A stretch of DNA of 64,000 bases from Marinobacter guineae (GTDB taxonomy: Bacteria; Pseudomonadota; Gammaproteobacteria; Pseudomonadales; Oleiphilaceae): positions 1,312,315 to 1,376,314 of the forward strand of contig NZ_KZ319340.1 in the NCBI RefSeq assembly GCF_002744735.1, given 5' to 3'. Under the pieces are notes generated by a model. That model saw only the letters and a program-made list of their open reading frames with translations, did not search any database and was not told the DNA's origin. This document shows positions 1 to 8,745 of this stretch, piece after piece. Both the position numbers and the translations under genes were made by a program. The first letter of the stretch is position 1. Each line of letters opens with the position of its first letter.

Positions 1-147
1 GAACTGACGGAATGGGATGACGAGTACTACATTGGCCGCGTTCGCAATGGTACCGACCGGGGCATGCCGTCCTGGAAAAAGACCCTGGACCAGAACGCAA
101 TGTGGGCGATCCGTACCTATGTGGAATCACTGCCCAAGCCGGAGTAA
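1..147 (+). CDS. c-type cytochrome, C-terminal fragment (ExaB/PedF/XoxG-like)
   Basis: Only the last 48 codons are in the window; the 5' part, with the CxxCH haem motif, is cut off by the window start. The visible residues include GMPSWK, which supplies a plausible axial Met, and a C-terminal helix ending SLPKPE. Small cytochromes of this kind take electrons from PQQ alcohol dehydrogenases in the periplasm. The location just upstream of a binding protein and a quinoprotein dehydrogenase, on the same strand, supports that role. The family is inferred from the tail and the neighbours. Confidence 0.7.
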   Translation, partial: ELTEWDDEYYIGRVRNGTDRGMPSWKKTLDQNAMWAIRTYVESLPKPE

Positions 148-223
148 TGCAGCAACCCGATACGGTTTTAACGCCTGAATCCGGGCCGGCCCTGTGCCGG
201 CCTGTCGTCGTTGGGAGAAAACA

Positions 224-1180
224 ATGAAAACACTGTCTCGAATTCTTGCCTTGCTGTTGCTTGCCCAGACCGTCCTGGCCCAGGGGATCGACGACGGAGA
301 CCCGCTCCTGAACCGGCCCGCGGAACGGACCTACGACATTATCCTTGAGTCCGGGTACCTGAAAGTGGGGGTTTACGAGAATTTCCCCCCTTACTCCTAT
401 GAAGTCGATGGCGAACCAAGAGGGATCGATGTTGAGCTCGGGCGCCGAATTGCCGAGGAAATGGGCGTGGACTTCATCGTCCACTGGATTACGCCGGATG
501 AGAATCTGGGGGATGATCTGCGCAATAATGTCTGGAAGGGCCATTACCTGGCAAAGCGCCGGCTGGCGGACGTGATGTTGCGGGTCCCCTACGACAAAAC
601 CTATGCCTACATGCAGGATTCCACCGGGGAGTACATCAACGAGCAGGTGGTGCTGTTCGGCCCCTATCAGCAGGAAACCTGGCAGGTTGCCTACAATCCG
701 GAAAAGCTGGACTCGGTAGAAACGGTCGCTGTCTTTCAGTACCACCCCATCGGCGTGGAGATCGATACCCTGCCGGATTTCTATCTCACCTCCGGACTGG
801 GTGGCCGAATGCGTGAGCAAGTGCAGCATTATCCGAACGTGCGAGAGGCTTTCCAGGCCATGCGTGAGGGCGAGGTCAGTGCCGTGATGGGCATGCGGGC
901 GGAAATCGATCATGAGCTGGCCAAGCCCGGGAACGCAGATTTCAAGGCCGCGAGCAACGGCTTTCCCGGTATTGGCAAACAGGTGTGGGATGTGGGTATG
1001 GCCATCAAGCACACCCACCGGCAGTTGGGGTATGCCCTGGAAGCCATCGTCGACAAGCTGGTCAAGAGTGGCGAGCTGAACGAGCTGTTTGCCAGCGAGG
1101 AACTGCGCTACAGCGTGCCCGACTACTACCGGGAGTTCCTGGATCAGCAGGCCATTGCCCGGGCCGAAGGTGAACTCTGA
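224..1180 (+). CDS. periplasmic solute-binding protein family 3, XoxJ-like
   Basis: A 318-residue exported protein. The start at 224 is preferred over an upstream in-frame ATG at 194 because a GGGAGAA ribosome site precedes it and it begins a clean signal peptide (MKTLSRILALLLL...LAQG). The body has the family 3 binding-protein pattern (VGVYENFPPYSY, GIDVELGRRIAEEMG). Proteins like this sit beside PQQ alcohol dehydrogenases (XoxJ and equivalents) and are thought to help mature or activate the quinoprotein rather than import a solute; that role is inferred from position between the cytochrome and the dehydrogenase. An ordinary amino-acid-type binding protein is the alternative, but no cognate permease is adjacent. 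Confidence 0.75.
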   Translation: MKTLSRILALLLLAQTVLAQGIDDGDPLLNRPAERTYDIILESGYLKVGVYENFPPYSYEVDGEPRGIDVELGRRIAEEMGVDFIVHWITPDENLGDDLRNNVWKGHYLAKRRLADVMLRVPYDKTYAYMQDSTGEYINEQVVLFGPYQQETWQVAYNPEKLDSVETVAVFQYHPIGVEIDTLPDFYLTSGLGGRMREQVQHYPNVREAFQAMREGEVSAVMGMRAEIDHELAKPGNADFKAASNGFPGIGKQVWDVGMAIKHTHRQLGYALEAIVDKLVKSGELNELFASEELRYSVPDYYREFLDQQAIARAEGEL

Positions 1181-1187
1181 TCCTGCC

Positions 1188-1220
1188 GCCCGCCAACCCC
1201 GGCGGGCGCTTTCTTTCAGG
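1188..1220 (+). terminator. intrinsic terminator or attenuator after the XoxJ-like gene
   Basis: A 7-bp perfect GC stem (GCCCGCC/GGCGGGC, loop AACCCC) lies 8 nt after the stop codon and is followed by CGCTTTCTTTC. The U tract is broken, so partial read-through into the dehydrogenase is possible. Confidence 0.6.
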
Positions 1221-1268
1221 TAGTACGACCAAGTGATGAGAAAACCTGTTCCGGGGGGTAATTGTTGG

Positions 1269-1309
1269 TTTTCCCGCCAAGGCGAAGAATCGTACCAGAG
1301 GCGGGAAAA
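1269..1309. promoter_or_regulatory. inverted repeat in the leader of the PQQ dehydrogenase
   Basis: Ten-base arms TTTTCCCGCC (1269-1278) and GGCGGGAAAA (1300-1309) are perfect complements separated by 21 nt, about 65 nt before the start codon. It could be an operator for a dimeric activator or a leader stem-loop. No hallmark links it to a named regulator. Confidence 0.45.
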
Positions 1310-1373
1310 GTTCCCGGTTCGCCAAGAAACGGAAACAAGAGAACCGAAAACAAGAGAATTGGAGAGCGCAACC

Positions 1374-3149
1374 ATGAGATCGAACAAGTTCGGGATTCGC
1401 ATTGCTGCCAGCACCCTGGCGCTGGCGGTATCGTACGGGGCCTATGCGGTCACCGACGAAGACATCATGAATGATCACAAAACGCCGGGCGATATTGTCA
1501 GTTACGGCATGGGCACCCAGGGCCAGCGCTTCAGCACCCTGGAAGACCTGAACACCAACAACATCCAGTACCTGCAGCCGGCTTGGGCATTCTCGTTTGG
1601 CAGCGAAAAAATGCGCGGCCAGGAATCGCAGCCGATGATCAAAGACGGCGTGATGTACGTCACCGCCTCCTATTCCCGTGTCTACGCCATCGACGCCAGG
1701 ACCGGCGAGGAGATCTGGCAGTACGACGCCCGCCTGCCAGACGGCATCATGCCCTGCTGTGACGTGGTCAACCGGGGTGTTGCCCTGTACGACGACAAGG
1801 TCATTTTCGGTACCCTCGACGCCAAACTTGTCGCCCTGAACAAAGACACCGGCAAGCCGATGTGGATCAAGAAGGTTGCGGATTACCAAGCCGGATACGC
1901 CATCACCGCGGCGCCCATCGTGGTAAAAGGCAAACTGATCACCGGTGTTTCCGGGGGTGAGTTCGGAATTGTCGGCAAGGTGGAAGCCTATGACCCGAAT
2001 ACCGGTGATTTACTGTGGACCCGTCCGACCGTTGAAGGTCACATGGGCTATGTCTACAAGGATGGCAAGGCGATCGAAAACGGCATTTCCGGCGGCAAGG
2101 CCGGCGTAACCTGGCCTGGCGACATGTGGAAAAACGGCGGCGCAGCCACCTGGCTGGGTGGCACCTACGATCCGGACACCGACTCCCTGTTCTTCGGTAC
2201 TGGTAACCCGGCGCCCTGGAACTCTCACCTGCGCCCCGGAGACAACCTGTTTTCGTCTTCCCGTCTGGCGATTGATCCGGACGATGGCAGCATCAAGTGG
2301 CACTTCCAGACCACGCCCCACGACGGCTGGGACTATGATGGTGTCAATGAGCTGATCTCCTTTGACTACCAGGACAACGGCAAGACCGTGAAGGCGGCGG
2401 CAACCGCAGATCGCAACGGGTTCTTCTACGTGTTGAACCGTGAGAACGGCGACTTCATCCGTGGCTTCCCGTTTGTCGACAAGATCACCTGGGCCAAGGG
2501 CCTGGACCCGGAGACCGGTCGCCCGATCTTCGCCGAGGGTGGTCGCCCGGGTGATCCCACCGTCACCGAGGGTACCAAAGGCGAGCCCGTGCTCGCGCAG
2601 CCTGCGTTTCTGGGTGGCAAGAACTGGATGCCCATGGCCTACAGTCAGGATACCGGCCTGTTCTATGTGCCTTCCAACGAGTGGTCCATGGACATCTGGA
2701 ACGAGCCTGTCTCCTACAAGAAAGGCGCGGCCTTCCTCGGAGCCGGCTTCACCATCAAGCCAGCTAACGATGACTACATCGGCGTTCTGCGCGCCATGGA
2801 TCCGAAAACCGGTAAAGAGGTCTGGCGTTACGAGAACACGGCGCCGCTGTGGGGTGGTGTAATGACCACCGCGGGCAACCTGGTTTTCACCGGTACGCCG
2901 GAAGGCTACCTGAAGGCCTTTGATGCCAAGACTGGCGAGGAAGTGTACAAGTTCAACACTGGTTCCGGTGTGGTTGGTACCCCGGTTACCTGGACCATGG
3001 ACGGCGAGCAGTATGTCTCCGTGGCCTCCGGCTGGGGTGGTGCGGTTCCTCTCTGGGGTGGTGAAGTCGCCAAGGTGGTGAAGGACTTCAACCAGGGCGG
3101 TATGGTCTGGACCTTCAAACTGCCGAAGGACCGCGTTGCCAGCAACTGA
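1374..3149 (+). CDS. exaA: PQQ-dependent alcohol dehydrogenase, ExaA/PedH type
   Basis: A 591-residue periplasmic quinoprotein that oxidises primary alcohols to aldehydes and passes electrons to cytochrome c. The start at 1374 (rather than 1233) follows a GGAGAG site and gives a signal peptide ending SYGAYA. The eight-bladed propeller repeats are visible ([44 protein letters not shown]). Cys128-Cys129 form the vicinal pair (MPCCDVV) that lies over PQQ. The catalytic Asp is Asp320 in GWDYDGVN. Asp322, two residues on, is the position that carries an extra metal-binding Asp in lanthanide-dependent enzymes (XoxF, PedH). The C-terminal half is very like Pseudomonas ethanol dehydrogenases. Exact substrate and metal are not settled by sequence reading. 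Confidence 0.92.
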   Translation: MRSNKFGIRIAASTLALAVSYGAYAVTDEDIMNDHKTPGDIVSYGMGTQGQRFSTLEDLNTNNIQYLQPAWAFSFGSEKMRGQESQPMIKDGVMYVTASYSRVYAIDARTGEEIWQYDARLPDGIMPCCDVVNRGVALYDDKVIFGTLDAKLVALNKDTGKPMWIKKVADYQAGYAITAAPIVVKGKLITGVSGGEFGIVGKVEAYDPNTGDLLWTRPTVEGHMGYVYKDGKAIENGISGGKAGVTWPGDMWKNGGAATWLGGTYDPDTDSLFFGTGNPAPWNSHLRPGDNLFSSSRLAIDPDDGSIKWHFQTTPHDGWDYDGVNELISFDYQDNGKTVKAAATADRNGFFYVLNRENGDFIRGFPFVDKITWAKGLDPETGRPIFAEGGRPGDPTVTEGTKGEPVLAQPAFLGGKNWMPMAYSQDTGLFYVPSNEWSMDIWNEPVSYKKGAAFLGAGFTIKPANDDYIGVLRAMDPKTGKEVWRYENTAPLWGGVMTTAGNLVFTGTPEGYLKAFDAKTGEEVYKFNTGSGVVGTPVTWTMDGEQYVSVASGWGGAVPLWGGEVAKVVKDFNQGGMVWTFKLPKDRVASN

Positions 3150-3181
3150 TTTCTGAAAGCGCCGGTGTTGTGCCGGTCTGA

Positions 3182-3213
3182 AAGGGGCTGCCTGCGGGCG
3201 GCCCCTTTTCTTT
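3182..3213 (+). terminator. terminator after the PQQ dehydrogenase
   Basis: GC stem (GGGGC/GCCCC continuing with GCC/GGC) ending in TTTTCTTTTT, 33 nt after the stop codon. Confidence 0.8.
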
Positions 3214-3236
3214 TTCAGGCGCCTTTTATCAGACGC

Positions 3237-4022
3237 TCAGGCGGCCTGATGCCGCGCGGTTTCACTCACGGATTCATTGATGTCATCGAACAGTTTTCGG
3301 TCGGTCTGCCCGATCGGAAGATCATAGGTAATGGTGGCACCAAACGCCTGGGGGTCGTGGGGGTCGTTGCGAACCTTGTCGAACACCAGCAGGCGGGTCC
3401 CCAGATAAAAACCTTCCTGAAGATCGTGGGTGACCATGAAAATGGTGGTGCCGGTTTCCTGCCACAACCTCAGCAGCAGGTCGTGCATGTCGCCGCGAAT
3501 GCCGGGGTCCAGTGCACCGAAAGGCTCATCCAGCAACAGCACCCGAGGGCGCATGATCAGGGACTGGGCAATGGCCAGCCGCTGCTGCATGCCGCCAGAG
3601 AGTTGGTGGGGCCATTTGTTCGCCGAGGGAGTCAGGCCTACCGATTCCAGCATGGCATCCACTTTCTCCAGTGCTTCCCTGCGGGCAGTGCCAAAAAGCT
3701 TGCCCAGCCAGGGCTTCTGTTCCAGCTCCAGACCCAACAGCACATTCTGGCGAACGGTCAGGTGCGGGAACACCGAGTAGCGCTGGAACACAATACCCCG
3801 GTTGCGGTCCGGCTCACCCGGAAAGGCTTCCCCCTCCAGCAGCAGCTCGCCGCGGGTTGATGTTTCCTGGCCCAGCAGCATTTTCAGGAAGGTGGACTTG
3901 CCACAGCCGGAAGCGCCCACCAGGGTACAGAATTCCCCCTGTTTCACGCTCAGATTCAGGTTTTCCAGCACCACCTGATCGCCATATTGCTTCCAGAGAT
4001 TCTTGACGGTAATAAAGCTCAT
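3237..4022 (-). CDS. ABC transporter ATP-binding protein, NitT/TauT type (guanidine-linked)
   Basis: A 261-residue ATPase starting MSFITVKNLW; its ATG shares one base with the permease stop codon (TGATG), so the two are translationally coupled. Walker A is GASGCGKST, the signature is LSGGMQQRLAIAQ, Walker B is VLLLDEPFGALD and the switch His is in MVTHDL. The sequence is of the nitrate/sulfonate/taurine branch. With the preceding permease it forms the energising half of a transporter whose only matching binding protein in the window is at 9563-10630. A guanidine-I riboswitch heads the pair, so guanidine or a guanidino compound is the likely cargo. Confidence 0.85.
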   Translation of the reverse strand: MSFITVKNLWKQYGDQVVLENLNLSVKQGEFCTLVGASGCGKSTFLKMLLGQETSTRGELLLEGEAFPGEPDRNRGIVFQRYSVFPHLTVRQNVLLGLELEQKPWLGKLFGTARREALEKVDAMLESVGLTPSANKWPHQLSGGMQQRLAIAQSLIMRPRVLLLDEPFGALDPGIRGDMHDLLLRLWQETGTTIFMVTHDLQEGFYLGTRLLVFDKVRNDPHDPQAFGATITYDLPIGQTDRKLFDDINESVSETARHQAA

Positions 4023-4837
4023 CAGTGGCCTCCTGCGTTGTACCACGGGAACAGCCTGCGATTGGTCAAACGCAGACACTGATCAATAACAATGGCGAGA
4101 ACAGTGATCCAGATGACATAGGGCAGGATCACATCCATGGCCAGATAGCGGCGCACCAGGAAGATGCGATAACCCAGACCCTCGGTGGACGCAATCGCCT
4201 CTGCCGCGATCAGGAACAGCCAGGCCGGGCCAAGACTGAGACGCACGGCATCTATCAGGCGGGGCAATACCTGGGGCAGGGCCATGCGGGTGATCACCTG
4301 CCAGGAGTTGGCGCCCAGAGTCTGGATCTTGATCAACTGTTCGCCCGGAAGCTCCCGGACCCGCTGGGCCACATCCCGCATCATGATCGGCGCCGTACCA
4401 ATGACGATCAGCATGACCTTGGAGAGCTCTCCCAGGCCGAACACGATAAACAGGATGGGTAGTATTGCCAGGGGCGGAACCATGGAAAGGGCCGAGACCA
4501 GAGGCGCGAGGTTGGATCGCACCAGGGGCAGAACCCCGTTGAGAAGACCCACCACCAATGCCAGCAAAGCGGCAATGCCAATGCCAAGCCCCAGTCGTTC
4601 AAGGCTGGCGGTGGTGTCCTGCCACATCAGGTAATCGCCGCTGCGGCGGTCCGGTTCGAAGGCTATCCGGTCAATCGCAGCCGTCATCTGTTCCAGGCCG
4701 GGCAGCAGTTTGTCGTTAGGGTTTTCCGCCAGGCGCTCCTGGGAGGCCAGGCTGTAGACCAGCATAATCAGCAGAAAGGGCAGCAGGCCCAGCAGGGTGG
4801 CCGAGACCCGCCCGGGATGGCGGTTGATCAGTCGCAT
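4022..4837 (-). CDS. ABC transporter permease, NitT/TauT type (guanidine-linked)
   Basis: A 271-residue inner-membrane permease with about six hydrophobic helices and a cytoplasmic coupling loop (the EAIASTEGLGYRI stretch, typical of SsuC/TauC). The start at 4837 is chosen because an AGGAG site precedes it; the in-frame extension to 4966 runs through the riboswitch and is not coding. It overlaps the ATPase gene by one base. The start lies 68 nt after a guanidine-I riboswitch, which should switch expression on when guanidine is present. Confidence 0.85.
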   Translation of the reverse strand: MRLINRHPGRVSATLLGLLPFLLIMLVYSLASQERLAENPNDKLLPGLEQMTAAIDRIAFEPDRRSGDYLMWQDTTASLERLGLGIGIAALLALVVGLLNGVLPLVRSNLAPLVSALSMVPPLAILPILFIVFGLGELSKVMLIVIGTAPIMMRDVAQRVRELPGEQLIKIQTLGANSWQVITRMALPQVLPRLIDAVRLSLGPAWLFLIAAEAIASTEGLGYRIFLVRRYLAMDVILPYVIWITVLAIVIDQCLRLTNRRLFPWYNAGGH

Positions 4838-4904
4838 AGGTTGTCTCCTCTGGTCACACAACACGGCAAGGTGATCGCGGGCAACAACATCCCTTGCGAT
4901 TCGG

Positions 4905-5001
4905 TCTCCCGGGCTTTTATCCCGCCGTGTAACCTCCCAGAGGTCGGTAACTCTCGGACCAGCCATCCGGGGTTGTTGCCTGCCCGGACCGGAACCCTAG
5001 T
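4905..5001 (-). promoter_or_regulatory. guanidine-I (ykkC) riboswitch for permease-ATPase operon
   Basis: Read on the minus strand, the conserved blocks occur in order: CTAGGGTTCCGG, a variable hairpin, CTGGTCCGAGAG, a short stem, then ACACGGCGGGATAAAAGCCCGGGAG. This is the guanidine-I aptamer consensus. The aptamer occupies most of the 367-nt gap between the hydrolase and the permease. The rest of the gap (5002-5204) should hold the promoter, but no clear -35/-10 pair stands out. Confidence 0.9.
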
Positions 5002-5204
5002 CACCCATTGTGTCCGTTGTGTTCGCCGCTCGGTTTGCGGTGTTGCTGTGAACGGATCGGGGTTATCAAAACCGTCTGTTCCTGCATTGCAGATGGTGTG
5101 CCAGCTTCGTAAAACCGGCCTGATCGGTGCGAGGCGGCGGATTTTGGGTGGCATCGGATCAGATGTTTGCACCGCAACGGTGCGCTGCCCTGGGCGATGC
5201 ACTG

Positions 5205-6236
5205 TCATGGCCCTCTCTGATCCAGAAGTGAGTCAGCTGCCGCAAGGATCTGACGATGGCTCGGTGCGTCGCGCCCGGCACCACCGGCGATGTGCCCCCA
5301 TTCAGAATTCAGGTCTTCAAGCGCGGCGCCCGGCATCCGCCCGGCATCCCCGGCAGCATCTTCTCTGGTGAAGTATAGATCCGTGGTGCTGGGCATGACC
5401 CGCGTGGGCATGGTGATTGCGGCGAGGGCTGAGTTGTAGTCGCCCTGAAAAGCCGGGTTGTCACTGATATCCCCCCGTTGCCAGGTGTTCAGCACGGTCA
5501 GCAGGTTGTTGGCGTCCTGGGCCAGATGGTCCTGCTCCCAGAATTGCAGCAGGGCCTCAACGGAATCGAACCCCAGCTCCCGCCAGCGCGCCCGGCGGAA
5601 GAAGGCCTGGGAATAGGCCCAGCCAGCGTACACCCGGCCAAAGGCACGAAGCCCGCGCTCCGGCGGACTCGGGTAGTGGCCGTCCCGAAAGTTCTGATCA
5701 CAGGTCAGGGCGGCTTTGACGCCCTCCAGAAATACCTGGTTGTGAGGGTAACAGCGTGCAGTGCAGCAGGTCGCCAGCACCGCTCGCACCTGATCCGAAA
5801 ACAGACAACCCCACTGCAGGGCCTGCATACCGCCCATGGACCAGCCCATCACCAGGGCAATGCTGGCGCCACCAAATACCTCGTCCACCAGTCGTTTCTG
5901 CAGCATCACATTGTCGTAAAGGCTCACGGCGGGAAAATTCGGGCCAGCCTGTTCCCCAGGGGTGTTTGACGGCGATGAGGATTCCCCGGCGCCAAGCAGG
6001 GACGGGATCACGATGCAGTACTGATCGGGATCAAGAGGGCTGTGGCGGCCCACCCAGGGATGGTTACCGGCCGCTGCACCACCGTAGTACGTGGGCAGCA
6101 GGATCAGGTTGTCTTTTGGTGCATTCAGTTGCCCGATCTGGTGGTAGTGAAGGCGCGCTGAGCGCAGGGTGTCTCCGCTGGAAAGGGCGAGATCTCCTGC
6201 AACATAATTCTCTTTAACCCATTGGAATTCTGTCAT
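5205..6236 (-). CDS. alpha/beta hydrolase, MetX-like
   Basis: A 343-residue alpha/beta-hydrolase-fold protein of the homoserine O-acetyltransferase superfamily. The start at 6236 follows an AGGAGAGGA site. The nucleophile elbow is GWSMGGMQAL; the acid is probably the Asp in MPSTTDLYF and the base the His in SEWGHIAGG. The length is close to MetX (about 340-380), but the C-terminal His motif differs from the usual GHDAF, so a different acyl or amide substrate is likely. It lies between the riboswitch-controlled transporter and glnT and is transcribed away from glnT. A guanidine link is only positional. Confidence 0.75.
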   Translation of the reverse strand: MTEFQWVKENYVAGDLALSSGDTLRSARLHYHQIGQLNAPKDNLILLPTYYGGAAAGNHPWVGRHSPLDPDQYCIVIPSLLGAGESSSPSNTPGEQAGPNFPAVSLYDNVMLQKRLVDEVFGGASIALVMGWSMGGMQALQWGCLFSDQVRAVLATCCTARCYPHNQVFLEGVKAALTCDQNFRDGHYPSPPERGLRAFGRVYAGWAYSQAFFRRARWRELGFDSVEALLQFWEQDHLAQDANNLLTVLNTWQRGDISDNPAFQGDYNSALAAITMPTRVMPSTTDLYFTREDAAGDAGRMPGAALEDLNSEWGHIAGGAGRDAPSHRQILAAADSLLDQRGP

Positions 6237-6292
6237 TTTGTCCTCTCCTTCAGGCCATGGTTTGGCCCATGGGACCAGGTCTTTGTTTCCTT

Positions 6293-6314
6293 TTACATAC
6301 ACACTGGCATGTAA
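6293..6314. promoter_or_regulatory. inverted repeat in the divergent hydrolase/glnT promoter region
   Basis: TTACAT (6293-6298) and ATGTAA (6309-6314) form a symmetric site in the 160-nt gap between the divergent hydrolase and glutamine synthetase genes. It may bind a dimeric regulator; nothing identifies which. Confidence 0.3.
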
Positions 6315-6396
6315 GTTGAATGACTGAAGCTTAGAAAGAAACGTGCCAGAACATAAACCGACTGCCCGCTTACCCGGGCTGCAGAGAGGAAACACC

Positions 6397-7755
6397 ATGA
6401 CTGACCTGACCACTACCCAGGCCCTCAAGAAGAAGCTCGCGGATGCGGGCGTTAAATACGCCATTGCCAGTTACGTGGATATCCATGGCATCACCAAGGG
6501 CAAGTTTGTGCCCGTGGCCCACCTTGGCCAGATGATGGAGGGTTCTGAGCTTTATACTGGGGCGGCCCTTGATGGTGTGCCCCAGGATATTTCCGATGAC
6601 GAAGTGGCTGCCATGCCAGACGCCGACGGCCTGGCCATCTGCCCCTGGAACCGCCAGGTGGCCTGGTTTCCCGGTAACCTTTACCTTAATGGCAAGCCGT
6701 TTGAGGCTTGCTCCCGTAACATTTTCCGTCGTCAGCTGAGTGCCGCGGCCGACATGGGCTACCGCTTCAATCTGGGCATCGAAACCGAATTCTTCCTGTT
6801 CCGGGACACCGAGGATGGCGGCTTTGCCCCGCTGAGTGACCGCGATACCCTCGGCAAGCCCTGCTATGACCCCCGTACCCTTATGGACAACCTGCCGATC
6901 ATGGACGAACTGGTGGATGCCATGAACGAACTGGGCTGGGATGTGTATTCCTTCGACCATGAGGATGCCAATGGCCAGTTCGAAACCGACTTCAAATACG
7001 CCGATGGCCTGACCATGGCGGACCGCCTGGTGTTCTTCCGCATGATGGCCAACGAAATTGCCCGCAAACACGGCACCTTCGCCAGCTTCATGCCCAAGCC
7101 CTTCGCCGATCGCACCGGCAGCGGCGCCCACTACAATATGTCCCTGGCCGACCTGAAAACCGGCGAGAACCTGTTCGAGCCCAGGGGTGACGACCTGCAC
7201 CAGTGCGGTATCAGCAAGATCGCCTACCACTTCATCGCCGGCGTGCTGAAACACGGCGCCGCCATCAGTGCCGTGATCGCCCCAACCGTAAACAGCTACA
7301 AGCGCCTGGTGCGCCAGGGCAGCATGTCCGGTTCCACCTGGGCGCCTGTATTCATGTGCTACGGCTCCAACAACCGCACCAACATGATCCGCATACCCGG
7401 CATGGGCGGCCGTATTGAATGCCGTGCAGCGGATATCGCTTGCAACCCCTACCTAGGCAGCGCCCTGATCCTGGCCGCTGGCCTGGAAGGCATCCGCGAA
7501 GGCCTCGACGCCGGCGCGCCCCATCACGAGAACATGTACAACTACAGCGACGCCGAAATCGCCGAGCAGGGCATCGAATACCTGCCCCGAAATCTGGGTG
7601 AAGCCGTGGAGGCCTTCGAGGCAGACCCGCTGGCAAAAGAAGTCTTCGGCGAAGCCATGTTCACCAGCTTCGTGGAGTACAAGAAAGGGGAGTGGGAGAG
7701 TTACCAGAACCACGTATCGTCCTGGGAGGTCGACCGCTACCTGAAAATGTTCTGA
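6397..7755 (+). CDS. glnT: type III glutamine synthetase (GlnT family)
   Basis: A 452-residue member of the glutamine synthetase fold, joining ammonium (or an amine) to glutamate with ATP. The start at 6397 follows AGAGGAAAC; the in-frame ATG at 6343 has no ribosome site. The N-terminal beta-grasp part carries DIHGITKGKF. The catalytic barrel shows GIETEFFLF (metal Glu), the GSGAHYNMS loop, NSYKRLV and the ATP/glutamate-site Arg in MIRIPG. This is the GlnT branch, not the GlnA housekeeping branch, and lacks an obvious adenylylation loop. Near guanidine genes it would fix the ammonium that guanidine breakdown releases; a gamma-glutamylamide synthetase is the alternative. Confidence 0.85.
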   Translation: MTDLTTTQALKKKLADAGVKYAIASYVDIHGITKGKFVPVAHLGQMMEGSELYTGAALDGVPQDISDDEVAAMPDADGLAICPWNRQVAWFPGNLYLNGKPFEACSRNIFRRQLSAAADMGYRFNLGIETEFFLFRDTEDGGFAPLSDRDTLGKPCYDPRTLMDNLPIMDELVDAMNELGWDVYSFDHEDANGQFETDFKYADGLTMADRLVFFRMMANEIARKHGTFASFMPKPFADRTGSGAHYNMSLADLKTGENLFEPRGDDLHQCGISKIAYHFIAGVLKHGAAISAVIAPTVNSYKRLVRQGSMSGSTWAPVFMCYGSNNRTNMIRIPGMGGRIECRAADIACNPYLGSALILAAGLEGIREGLDAGAPHHENMYNYSDAEIAEQGIEYLPRNLGEAVEAFEADPLAKEVFGEAMFTSFVEYKKGEWESYQNHVSSWEVDRYLKMF

Positions 7756-7827
7756 GCCGGGGAACAGCAAGAAACGGATGGCAGCACCCGGTGGATCACG
7801 GCATAGTGTGGGCGAGTGGATAGACGG

Positions 7828-8745
7828 ATGAACAGGACCCGAGCCATGCCGAGATCACATTACCGCCCGCTGCCAACAGCTGCCACGGAACCCGAAGCGG
7901 TCTCCCCGGTTTCAGACCGGATGGTGGCCGTTGCCCGCTATATCGAAGCCCGGCCGGATGAGTCCCTTCGGCTGGCGGATCTCGCCGCTGTCGCCGGCCT
8001 CTCGGCTTCCCGTCTGCAACGGGCGTTCAAGGCAACCTTTGGGGTATCCCCGAAGGCCTATCAGGACGCATTACGCTTGAAACATTTCAAGCAAGCCTTG
8101 AGAACGGGTCAAACCGTCACCGATGCCATCTACGATGCCGGTTTTGGCTCCTCAAGCCGGGTATACGGAAAGCCGGAACGACAGGTTGGTATGGCTCCAA
8201 CCCGTTATCAAAAAGGCGGAGAAGGCGAGAGCATTGCCTATGCCTGCCGGGAAACCGCCCTTGGCCTGTTGATGATGGCCGCCACCGAAAACGGCGTGTG
8301 TTTCGCGGAATTCGGTGATGATGAAGAGTCATTGTGCGAGCAGCTGAAAAAGGAATTCCCGAAAGCACGGCTCTTCGCGTCCAAGGCCAGTGAATCCCCG
8401 GAACTGGACGCCTGGATGACCGCGCTCGATGATCACCTCCGCCATAACAAACCCCGCCCGAACGTGCCGCTGGACATCCGTGGAACCACTTTCCAGACCC
8501 GGGTCTGGAAACTGTTGCTGAGCGTCAGGGAAGGAGAGGTGCTGAGCTACTCAGAGCTGGCCCGCCGCCTTGGCGAACCCAAAGCTGTGAGAGCTGTAGC
8601 CTCCGCCTGCGGCCGAAACCGCATCGCGGTATTGATACCCTGCCACCGGGTGCTAAGAAGCGACGGTTCGCTCGGTGGCTATCGCTGGGGCCTGGACCGA
8701 AAACAGCGATTACTCGCCAGGGAAGGTTCAGTCCCGTCCCAGTAG
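7828..8745 (+). CDS. Ada-like AraC/methylated-DNA cysteine methyltransferase
   Basis: A 305-residue DNA alkylation repair protein. Residues about 30-130 are an AraC-type helix-turn-helix (LADLAAVAGLSASRLQRAF and GFGSSSRVY). The C-terminal half is an O6-alkylguanine transferase with the acceptor Cys in IPCHRV and a preceding SACGRN. The N-terminal Ada zinc domain with the phosphotriester-accepting Cys is missing, as in many shortened Ada proteins, so it may act as a repair enzyme with vestigial or altered regulation. Starts at 7828 or 7846 are both possible. The 3' end overlaps the convergent TetR gene by 18 nt. Confidence 0.88.
   Translation: MNRTRAMPRSHYRPLPTAATEPEAVSPVSDRMVAVARYIEARPDESLRLADLAAVAGLSASRLQRAFKATFGVSPKAYQDALRLKHFKQALRTGQTVTDAIYDAGFGSSSRVYGKPERQVGMAPTRYQKGGEGESIAYACRETALGLLMMAATENGVCFAEFGDDEESLCEQLKKEFPKARLFASKASESPELDAWMTALDDHLRHNKPRPNVPLDIRGTTFQTRVWKLLLSVREGEVLSYSELARRLGEPKAVRAVASACGRNRIAVLIPCHRVLRSDGSLGGYRWGLDRKQRLLAREGSVPSQ

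Noticed and set aside
5002..5204. Possible small gene reading through the riboswitch region on the plus strand (frame from 4817 to 5371)
   Set aside because: The frame crosses the conserved guanidine-I aptamer and the 3' end of the hydrolase gene, with no ribosome site; it is an artefact of GC-rich sequence.
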